Source: Prevotella sp. (GTDB lineage: Bacteria; Bacteroidota; Bacteroidia; Bacteroidales; Bacteroidaceae). From it: 64,000 bases of DNA. Location: contig JAEEVT010000003.1 in the NCBI GenBank assembly GCA_016291005.1, positions 1 to 64,000 of the forward strand. Reading direction: 5' to 3'. Of this stretch, positions 30,201-37,070 are shown in pieces; within the stretch, counting starts at the first letter, position 1; each line of letters starts with the position of its first letter. The notes beneath the pieces were generated by a model that was not told where the DNA came from, made no database searches, and was given only the letters and a program-made list of their open reading frames with translations. The position numbers and the translations under genes are program-made.

Positions 30201-31303
30201 GCTATATCCACAGTTGTAAAGTCCAAAGTGGTTACATCCTTGGGAGTTGAATAGCTATAAGCTTTTCCATTCTCAAAGGCAAGGTCGGCAGTCTGCTGCT
30301 TAGCATCACCATCCAAACCGTTGTTGAAGATGATACCAGTAGGAGCGGTTACAGCCTGGAAGGCATAAGTGTAAACACCCTCACTATTCTTGGTAGCGGT
30401 AATCTCTACACCAGGCCATTGAACCAAAGGAGTATTGTCCTCGTTCCACGCATAAGCATATACTTTTTCCCAACCAGCATCGGTTGTGAATGTTACAGAG
30501 AAGTCCTTCAACTCAGGCTCAGGAACGACTTTTCCTTGAGAGTTATAAGTAGCACCATCCTCAAAGGCAAGGTCTGCGGTCTGCTGCTTAGCATCACCAT
30601 CCAAACCATTGCTGAAGATGATATAAGCAGGATTACCAGTCGTGCTCCATGTGTAGACACCCTCAATAGGAGTAATCTCTACACCTGGCCATTGGCCACC
30701 AGTAAAGTTCTCTGAATCATTCCAAGCCCAAACATAGACTTTCTCCCAGTTAGCATCATTAATAAAGGTAACGGTCTTGTCTGTCAGGACGTCGCCACTA
30801 GCAGCTTCGTAGTCAACAACGATAGACAATACATTAGTGGCCTTGCCACCGTTATTTGTGAAAACAACGCTAGCGACTTCTGTACCCGCTGCAGGTGTCC
30901 ATGTCAAAGTCTTGTTACCGTTAGAGTGCTCGACAGTACCTACATCGGCAATAGTCTTTTCCAGTACAGAGTTGCCATTAATGACAATTTGGTTTATTTT
31001 ATTACCTTCGGGAACAGCAATACCCATACCTCCAGTATTATAGTACCTTAATTGATATTCCCCACTAGCGTTCCAAAAACGAGTATTAGTAGTACCATGT
31101 TTGGGGGTAATAGTAATCCCCTGGTAAGTCACAGGCCCCGTAAGGTCAACAGATTTGCCTGATTCTGGGAGCTCATAGCCCATAGCCGTAATCACGTCTC
31201 CTTTGGTAAAGTCAAGCGTGACTGCTGTTGCCGCTCTCCTAAGTCCTGCGAACGCCGCGACAGCCACAAGAGCCACCATGAATAAAGTTAGTTTCTTTTT
31301 CAT
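27287..31303 (-). CDS. Giant secreted multi-CBM protein: CBM26-like x3, CBM20-like, SusE-like x2, dockerin-like, cohesin-like, C-terminal sorting-like motif
   Basis: 1338 aa; FTTDAGWEKVYAYAWNEDNTPLVQWPGVEI...TGIIFNNGLDGDAKQQTADLAFENGKAY repeats; dockerin-like LGDVNGDSEVTTTDAVMAVDFAL...ITVADAIGIVNIAL; C-term KGMNIIRNANGEVKKVFVK. Confidence 0.85.
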   Translation of the reverse strand: MKKKLTLFMVALVAVAAFAGLRRAATAVTLDFTKGDVITAMGYELPESGKSVDLTGPVTYQGITITPKHGTTNTRFWNASGEYQLRYYNTGGMGIAVPEGNKINQIVINGNSVLEKTIADVGTVEHSNGNKTLTWTPAAGTEVASVVFTNNGGKATNVLSIVVDYEAASGDVLTDKTVTFINDANWEKVYVWAWNDSENFTGGQWPGVEITPIEGVYTWSTTGNPAYIIFSNGLDGDAKQQTADLAFEDGATYNSQGKVVPEPELKDFSVTFTTDAGWEKVYAYAWNEDNTPLVQWPGVEITATKNSEGVYTYAFQAVTAPTGIIFNNGLDGDAKQQTADLAFENGKAYSYSTPKDVTTLDFTTVDIASVPSEYVGNYGNLDNYTIVDADQGVKMLIKNNEATNNCRFWNNVGALQLRVYNGASLTFEPIEEGKVIKKITFDASNWGTENSTDVETLTDKEWAGSAAKVVLTIAGGKTFFEKITVEVGDAIAPVLNTYTATFKNEASWNAVYAYAWTTTGEGDAATTKEYLGKWPGTQLTFNSETGLFDVTINATEAPANILFHSGVEGEKTADLQFENGKQYTNKVEVAPATISKVEIRGGKVGDWDSFSKNVELVLGEDGVYTAVLDLTELTGSDYAFKLVVTPSEGEPIWIGTGSDLVLNGDYVYKDPETVDKDLNLFHHNANFATYTATATWNPNSNAASGWTLTIDGKDPRQSESLFTYHVVGTADLCGAEWLATANEMTKNAESGLYEWSAQGITVSATSQPEFKIAVNNNADPENVETVAWYPVSDATGANNWVITPEYLGDEGVYTITITFNAETKEISVVGERTGDVPEPAPTPLYTLEVGNTFKSGETVDVKDGGEVVATITYGEENGADFKAAKADSHVPGYTAFTEGNGTNGDKAGGTFYTIVPKYDGTVSVAVVLNADKKFYIEEEGTALEGYNEMTVAEKYYGTFEFEVKAGKSYKVYCAGSKLGFYGFDYTYEKSDTYTVAGTEDLTGYDWDKTKNEMTLNAETGQYEWKAENISVSDKAQPAFKIVKNAGKDDEAWYPEGDGTTNWVITPEYLGAEGVYTISIAFNAATKDITVTGEKTGEIEPELALGDVNGDSEVTTTDAVMAVDFALGKSVPTTAQFNAANVVKADAGAEEAITVADAIGIVNIALEIPNGDPAAGARLFDEGNNFLTLNGQTLSLTNSTAFAGFQMDVTLAEGAQFNGAQLTERASNLNLVYNRIGENTWRIIVLSLQGNTISGSNGALLTLDIMGNSTVSVSNIEFADAEANAYTLGFGGATGINGVYGVSADSDIYNVNGVRTNTMHKGMNIIRNANGEVKKVFVK

Positions 31304-31367
31304 AAGCGTTTTGTTTTTAGTTAGTAATATTGTTAGTTATAGGATTTTGTTATTTAAATATCGATTA

Positions 31368-31694
31368 TTATGGTTGCTTGGGCCTTTGGCTTTCACCTCT
31401 TTTATATAATAAGCGGCCGTCACGCAACACATTGGCCTTGAACTTGGGGTTCTGCACGTTTGCAAAAATATGGGTGTCGAAGAAATAAGGGATGTGTGAA
31501 TCGTACAGCTTGTCATTCAGCATACGGAGCGAACGCTTGGTCAGGTTTCTGCCGATGAGCGAGAGGTCAATATCAGAGGCATGGTCGTAGTTGCCTCTGG
31601 CGCGGGAGCCGTAAATAAGGACTTCCTCCACCTCTGGTACAGAGTCCAGAATCTGTATCAGCTCTTCGTAAGAACGCTCGCTCAATCCGTACAT
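31368..31694 (-). CDS. MNT-type nucleotidyltransferase domain protein
   Basis: 108 aa; VLIYGSRARGNYDHASDIDLSLIG is the GS(x)10DxD motif of pol-beta-type minimal nucleotidyltransferases. Confidence 0.88.
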   Translation of the reverse strand: MYGLSERSYEELIQILDSVPEVEEVLIYGSRARGNYDHASDIDLSLIGRNLTKRSLRMLNDKLYDSHIPYFFDTHIFANVQNPKFKANVLRDGRLLYKRGESQRPKQP

Positions 31695-31799
31695 ACACTC
31701 GATAATTATTTAGTAACCTTATTAGTTATAAGATAATGTTATTGGAATTATAATTCTATTACCGTCACGGTTTTATCTGTTTAAAAAAGATCGACCCTG

Positions 31800-31807
31800 C
31801 AAAGGTA
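31800..31807 (-). promoter_or_regulatory. Bacteroidota -7 element (TACCTTTG)
   Basis: CAAAGGTA on + strand, ~105 bp upstream of the nucleotidyltransferase start. Confidence 0.5.
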
Positions 31808-31937
31808 GGTATTCTCTATGAGAAATGCAATTAAAAAAAGTTTAATTCTTTATAATTTTTTACAAAGAACTAATGATTTTAAGTCAAAAATTTCATGTTA
31901 ATTGCAGAAATGAAAAATGAAAGAGTTTTTTGTCAAA

Positions 31938-32486
31938 TTGCCTACACTAATGGCTAACTTGCTGGTTTTCGGTATGTATTTAAGTGTAGGCAAATTATAT
32001 TAGTGTAGGCAAAATCTGAGAAATTGCGAAAATCAAGGGTAATATTTTGCAGAATACGCTATTGTAAACCTAAGAAAAGGGTTGATGAATTCTAAGAATC
32101 GTTGCCGCAAACCTAAGAAAAGGTTGATGAGTTCCAAGAATCGATACAGGAATCATCAAGAAAAGAGATTGTCCCACCCCCTGGGACAATTACTTTTCCT
32201 ATGGATTTCCAGTTGTCCCACCCTCTGGGACTATTGGAAATCTTAAGGAAAAACGACGGAAATCATTAAGAAAAGTTGTTGCTCCACCCCCTGGAGCGAA
32301 CAGAAAAGTAATGGATAAGCAGCGCTTAAGTACCCGTTTTCTGATGGCAAGAAACCTTTTCTGACGATGAAAAGCTTAGTTTCCGATAGCAAAAATGCAC
32401 TTAGTGTAGGCAGTTGCCTACACTAAATAAATTGCATACACCTCTGAAAGTCCTTTCTACAAAGGCATTTCACGTCAGTGTATGCA
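31938..32486. repeat. ORF-less structured repeat region: seven GTGTAGGCA-type copies in both orientations, 43-bp direct repeats, three CCCYC-loop hairpins
   Basis: TTGCCTACACTAA 31938-31950; TAAGTGTAGGCAAA 31981-31994; TTAGTGTAGGCAAAA 32000-32014; TTAGTGTAGGCA-GT-TGCCTACACTAA 32401-32426; variants TTGCATACAC 32432-32441 and GTGTATGCA 32478-32486; AAACCTAAGAAAAGG... at 32066 and 32109; hairpins at 32168-32190, 32194-32252 and 32281-32297. Confidence 0.9.
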
Positions 32487-32535
32487 GTTTGGCAAAAATT
32501 AGCATTCGCGCACGTGCGTAAGAGATCTGTCTCTA

Positions 32536-35304
32536 TCAGTTCGCCATGATGCGGAGGGTCTGCTGGCGACCTTGGCGGTCGGTGACTCGCATGAGATAAA
32601 CTTGATGACGGTTGAGGGCTGGCATCTGGCAACCATTAGAGGATGCTTGGCCACCTTTCATCGAGACCTGGCGGCCGTCGAGGGTGAAGAACTCGCGGCT
32701 GACGATGTCAGCGTCAGTCCAGACAGTGGGAACGGCGGTGGCGTCAGCGGTAACGGCGATGCCGAAGCGCTGGGTGAACGTGGTGGAGCCGTCGTTGACG
32801 GTGACGCTAAGCGTAGTTACGTCACCAGTTGCGCCGCCCTTGGCGGTCAGAACGCCATCAGCGACGGTGGCCGTTGCCGAACCCTCGGTAACGCTGACGG
32901 TATAGGTCGGCGTGACGTTCTGGCCGTTCTGGCCGTAGAAGCCGATGAAATAGGGTTTCAGGTCGAGGGTCTTCGTCTCGCCTGGGGCTAAGACGAGGTA
33001 CGGGTGGGCCATGAACTCGAGGAAGTCGTCGAGCAGGGTCCAGCCGTCTGGCTCAAGACCTTCGTTATGGTCGGCTACAGACGGATTGCTGCCAGTGATG
33101 CGCTCCCACCAGTCGGGCATGCCATCCTGGTCGGTATCGTAGTCGGCGGCACGATGTTCCTCTGGCCATACCTCCCAGCCACCGTTTTCTGCATCGGCGA
33201 TGTCGGCCTCGTTGTCTATCTCGCCCTTGATGCCCGACTTCGATCCCTTATAGGTCCATGTGCCGTCGAGGGTCTCGCGAACGACGCGCTGGTGCTGGTC
33301 GTCGCGCATCGGCATGGTAGCGCCAGCATAACTGGTGACGATCTTCATGGCGTCCTCGGCGGAGTGGATGTTAGCGTACGACTCAAAAAGCGGACCCGAG
33401 ACCAGATAGTCGTAGCTGGTAGGGATGTTGCCCGAGGCGTCGTAGGTGTCGCCCTTCTTGTCTTGCGTCTTCGTGTGGTCTTTGTTCTCGCGGATGTTGC
33501 CGCTGACGTAGGCTTGGTCAGTGCCCGCGGGGTTGATGGCACTCTCGAACTGCTGTGTAAAGAGCTTTTTATGTTTCGTGTCGGCTCCCATCTTGTAGTA
33601 GTTGCCCACGAAGTTCACCATGTGGCAGTTGCCGTCGGTGGTGCGGTTGTGCCAGTTGTAGCAGACGTTATTAAAGAGGTCCAGTCCGCCAATGGGGATG
33701 TTGTTGGCGTCCATACCGCCACCCATCGACCAATTGCGGCCCTCGCAGTTCAGCAGCAGGTTGTGGTGCCACGAGCCTATCTGACCGTCGATGGTCGCCG
33801 CATAGCCGTGGTTGGTGCCGTCGCTGTAGTTCTTGTGTCCCGTGATGCCGAGTGCCTCGAAGATGCCTGAGTACTGGAACGAGATGTTCTTGGCACCTCG
33901 GCCCGAGACGGTCTCGTCGGTTCCCCAGGCTGCGGTACAATGGTCCACGATGGCATGGTTGGCACCTGACATACCCATAGCGTTGCCCGTGTTCTCGCCA
34001 TAGACACCCAGTCCACGCTTGAAACGGACGTAGCGGGCAATGACGTCGGAGCCGATGTTGATGTTCGAAGCCTTGATGCAGATGCCCTTGCCAGGTGCCG
34101 TCTGTCCGGCGATGTAGGCGTAGGGCTTGGTGAAATGGGAGTCGAAGTCGAGCTCGATGATGCCCGAGACGTCGAAGACGATATAGCGGGGCTCATCCAT
34201 CTGGGTCAGTCCGTAGAGCAGCGTGCCTGGCTCGTTGCCGCCTGAGAGCGAGGTGACGTGATAGACCACGCCGCCACGACCACCACGGGCAAAGCGTCCA
34301 TAGCCCTCGGCCTCGGGGAAGGCCAGCTGACGGGGCTGGAACGACCAGACGTTACCCTTGTGAACGTGGCCGTCGGCGTCCACCTCATCGACTCGCCAGT
34401 AGTAGCGCGTCCAGGAATTGAGCCCCTTTATATTATAATAGGTGTCAGTGCCCTCATACTGATGGGTGGTGCTGTTGGCGACGGTAGCCTCGTCGGTACC
34501 ATAGTAGAGGCGGTGTTTCTGAGCCGTCGGACCTGGCGTCCACTTCAGCGTGTAGGAGCCACCCGCAGCATCGAGGTGGTAGTCGCGGCTGGTGGGAATG
34601 GGGTCTTGGGCCACGAAGGGCGACGTGTCGAAGAGCAGTCCGTTCAGCATGACGTTGGTGGTCTGGTAGGTCTTGCCAGACTCCACTACGCTCGCGTATC
34701 TTATATATATAATATCACCTTCGGCCACGTCGAAGTCGACATACGAGAAGGGGGCGTCGGCCATCTTCAGGTTTTCCGGCGTCTGCTGCACATTGGCATA
34801 GTCGACGTTGGTCTGGCGAACCTCGTAGCTGCCGTCGTTGACCTTCAGCTCGACCTGGATCTTTGGCATATCGCCCTTCTTCGGGTCTTTCCATACGTGG
34901 TAAGCCATCACGCTGTGGTGACCTGCGGTCAAACCCGTCACCTTCACCTCCATGGCCGTCGGTGTATCGGTTGACGTCGGGGTATTGTCACCCTGGGCAA
35001 TGAAGGCTGCTACGCCGTCGCCCAACAGGCGCAGACCGACCTGTTCCGTGTCGCGGCCCTTGTTGCAGGTGTTCTTGTGCCACTGGTCGCGCAGCGTGGT
35101 GGCGTTACCTGCCGCCGAGACAGTAATCTCCATGCCGTTGTCGAGCGTCAGGGACGACGAAGGGCTGTGGGGAATCTTCCATTCGATGTAGTCGGGTTCG
35201 TGAGTCTGGGCTTCCTGCGCATTACTGAAGCTGATGTCGATGCGCTGCGCCAGACAGACCATCGTCAGACACAGCATCAGGGATGTAGAGATTAGTTTTT
35301 TCAT
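32536..35304 (-). CDS. Secreted pectate lyase-like polysaccharide lyase
   Basis: 922 aa, signal peptide; EAEGYGRFARGGRGGVVYHVTSL, YIAGQTAPGKGICIKASNINIGSDVIARYVRFKRG, DHCTAAWGTDETVSGRGAKNISFQYSGIFEAL; DQDGMPDWWERITGSNP; C-term FFTLDGRQVSM...VYLMRVTDRQGRQQTLRIMAN. Confidence 0.9.
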   Translation of the reverse strand: MKKLISTSLMLCLTMVCLAQRIDISFSNAQEAQTHEPDYIEWKIPHSPSSSLTLDNGMEITVSAAGNATTLRDQWHKNTCNKGRDTEQVGLRLLGDGVAAFIAQGDNTPTSTDTPTAMEVKVTGLTAGHHSVMAYHVWKDPKKGDMPKIQVELKVNDGSYEVRQTNVDYANVQQTPENLKMADAPFSYVDFDVAEGDIIYIRYASVVESGKTYQTTNVMLNGLLFDTSPFVAQDPIPTSRDYHLDAAGGSYTLKWTPGPTAQKHRLYYGTDEATVANSTTHQYEGTDTYYNIKGLNSWTRYYWRVDEVDADGHVHKGNVWSFQPRQLAFPEAEGYGRFARGGRGGVVYHVTSLSGGNEPGTLLYGLTQMDEPRYIVFDVSGIIELDFDSHFTKPYAYIAGQTAPGKGICIKASNINIGSDVIARYVRFKRGLGVYGENTGNAMGMSGANHAIVDHCTAAWGTDETVSGRGAKNISFQYSGIFEALGITGHKNYSDGTNHGYAATIDGQIGSWHHNLLLNCEGRNWSMGGGMDANNIPIGGLDLFNNVCYNWHNRTTDGNCHMVNFVGNYYKMGADTKHKKLFTQQFESAINPAGTDQAYVSGNIRENKDHTKTQDKKGDTYDASGNIPTSYDYLVSGPLFESYANIHSAEDAMKIVTSYAGATMPMRDDQHQRVVRETLDGTWTYKGSKSGIKGEIDNEADIADAENGGWEVWPEEHRAADYDTDQDGMPDWWERITGSNPSVADHNEGLEPDGWTLLDDFLEFMAHPYLVLAPGETKTLDLKPYFIGFYGQNGQNVTPTYTVSVTEGSATATVADGVLTAKGGATGDVTTLSVTVNDGSTTFTQRFGIAVTADATAVPTVWTDADIVSREFFTLDGRQVSMKGGQASSNGCQMPALNRHQVYLMRVTDRQGRQQTLRIMAN

Positions 35305-35345
35305 CTTTTTCGTTTGTTATTGTTGTCATTTAGACGATTATTTCG

Positions 35346-35364
35346 TACTTTTGCACTCAAAATT
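35346..35364. promoter_or_regulatory. Closely spaced opposing -7-like elements
   Basis: TACTTTTG 35346-35353 on + (toward 35394 CDS); CAAAATTA 35357-35364 = TAATTTTG on - (toward 35304 CDS). Confidence 0.4.
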
Positions 35365-35393
35365 AATAAAAGACAACCTGAACAACTAAGGAC

Positions 35394-36872
35394 ATGATAC
35401 ATCCGCTGAAGACTGACATCGAGGCGCCGGAGCGCTTCACCTACCCTTTCTGCTACGAGCCGCATTCGCTGTGCCAGTTGGCGGCCAAGGAAGTGCAGGC
35501 ATATATTGCCAGCCATCCCGAGATACGGGAAGATGCCGACAAGGGGAAGATGTTCGGGGTGCTTGTAGTAGAGGCCTACCCCCGCCCCTCCCAAAAGGGA
35601 GGGGAAGCCTACCCCCGGCCCCTCCACAAGGGAGGGGAGGCCCACCCCAAGGAGATATATGGCTTCTTGGCGGCGTACAGCGGACTGTTGGCGGGAAGGA
35701 ACGACTGGGAATTCTTCGTGCCGCCTGTGTACGACGCCCAACAACCCGACGGATACTTCAAAACCAAAGAGCGCGAAATATCTCTCTTGCACAGTTCGGA
35801 GACTTCTGCAGACCAAAACGCTCTGGAACAAAACTCGGCGGCAGCCGATTCTTCATTCTCCATTCTTCATTCTTCATTTAAAAAACTTTCCCAGGACCTC
35901 CAGCTCTGGCTTTTCCACCAATACCGGCTGCTGAACGCCCGCGGCGAGGAGCGCGACCTGGTGGATCTGTGGCAGGACTACTATAACAAGCCTAAGTTGC
36001 GGAAGAAATTCCCTTTACCCCCCGGCGGAACAGGCGACTGCTGTGCGCCAAAGCTCCTGCAGTATGCCTATCAGCACGGACTGAAGCCACTCTGCATGGC
36101 CGAGTTCTGGTGGGGTGCTTCGACTAAAGAGGAGCTGCGCCAGCACCAGAATTACTACCCTGCCTGTCGCGGCAAGTGCAAGCCCCTGCTGACGTGGATG
36201 TTGCAAGGATTAGACGTCGACCCAGACCCGGAACTGGCTGGTTTTCAGCGCATGGAGATTCCCATCGTGTATGAAGACGAGTGGCTGTTAGTAGTCAACA
36301 AACCCAGCGGCATGCTCAGCACGCCGGGCCGCATCGAGGAGTATTCCGTAGAAACTGTCATGCAGCAGCGCTACCCGGGCAGCATCATCGCCCACCGCTT
36401 GGACATGGGCACCAGTGGCCTGCTCATCGTCTGCAAGTCGCTCGAAGTCTATCGCCCCCTGCAAGAGCAGTTCGTCAAGCACCAAGTGAAGAAGAAATAT
36501 CTGGCGGTATTAGAGCCCATCCCCATCCCAAAGCCTACCCCAAACCCCTCCACAAGGGAGGGGCTTATCTCGTTGCCACTTAGGCCAGACCCGATGAACC
36601 GGCCGCGGCAAGTGGTGGACATGGAGCACGGTAAGCGCGCCGTCACCCGCTACGAGATTCTTAATAATAATAAGGTGGCGCTCTGGCCTGAGACGGGCCG
36701 CACCCACCAGCTACGCATCCATTGCGCACACCCCGACGGTCTTGGCCGACCCATCGTCGGCGACGAACTCTATGGCAGGAAAGGTGAACGGCTGATGCTC
36801 CACGCCTCGGAAATTTGGTTCCGCCACCCCGTCACAGGACAGGAAATGCACTTCGAAACGCCCTTCTTTTGA
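35394..36872 (+). CDS. RluA-family pseudouridine synthase with repeat-derived insertions
   Basis: 492 aa; IVYEDEWLLVVNKPSGMLSTPG, IIAHRLDMGTSGLLIVCKS, KKKYLAVLE, LWPETGRTHQLRIHCAHPDGLGRPIVGDELYG; low-complexity inserts EAYPRPSQKGGEAYPRPLHKGGEAHP and PIPKPTPNPSTREGLI. Confidence 0.93.
   Translation: MIHPLKTDIEAPERFTYPFCYEPHSLCQLAAKEVQAYIASHPEIREDADKGKMFGVLVVEAYPRPSQKGGEAYPRPLHKGGEAHPKEIYGFLAAYSGLLAGRNDWEFFVPPVYDAQQPDGYFKTKEREISLLHSSETSADQNALEQNSAAADSSFSILHSSFKKLSQDLQLWLFHQYRLLNARGEERDLVDLWQDYYNKPKLRKKFPLPPGGTGDCCAPKLLQYAYQHGLKPLCMAEFWWGASTKEELRQHQNYYPACRGKCKPLLTWMLQGLDVDPDPELAGFQRMEIPIVYEDEWLLVVNKPSGMLSTPGRIEEYSVETVMQQRYPGSIIAHRLDMGTSGLLIVCKSLEVYRPLQEQFVKHQVKKKYLAVLEPIPIPKPTPNPSTREGLISLPLRPDPMNRPRQVVDMEHGKRAVTRYEILNNNKVALWPETGRTHQLRIHCAHPDGLGRPIVGDELYGRKGERLMLHASEIWFRHPVTGQEMHFETPFF
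35585..35637. repeat. Two in-frame GC-rich palindromic elements in the RluA-family gene
   Basis: CCCCTCCC-AAAA-GGGAGGGG (35585-35604) and CCCCTCC-ACAAG-GGAGGGG (35619-35637), each preceded by GCCTACCCC. Confidence 0.93.
35848..35879. repeat. Heptamer array (ATTCTTC)~4.5 in the RluA-family coding region
   Basis: ATTCTTC ATTCTCC ATTCTTC ATTCTTC ATTT; encodes SSFSILHSSF. Confidence 0.9.
36530..36563. repeat. Third copy of the GC-rich palindromic element
   Basis: AAGCCTACCCCAAACCCCTCC-ACAAG-GGAGGGG. Confidence 0.9.
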
Positions 36873-36977
36873 TGGAAAAAATATGCCATTTTTATCCAAA
36901 AAGACAAAAAAAACGTGTTTTTTATAACTTTTTTGCAAAAAAAAGAAGAAAAACTTCTCGGTTTAAAAATAATTGAT

Positions 36978-36985
36978 TATCTTTG
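36978..36985 (+). promoter_or_regulatory. Bacteroidota -7 element (TATCTTTG)
   Basis: TATCTTTG upstream of the 37071 CDS. Confidence 0.55.
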
Positions 36986-37070
36986 CACTCTGTATTGGAT
37001 ACCTACATGTACGTTACATGACAAATCATTATTAATTAAATTATAAAAAGTACTTTTAAAATTAAAGTTT

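Noticed and set aside
31938-32486. CRISPR array interpretation of the repeat region
   Set aside because: Repeats are short, in both orientations, irregularly spaced and without uniform spacers; no cas genes nearby.
33004-33870. 288-aa and other plus-strand ORFs opposite the pectate lyase
   Set aside because: Antisense to a strongly supported lyase; low-complexity V/R-rich translation typical of a complementary frame.
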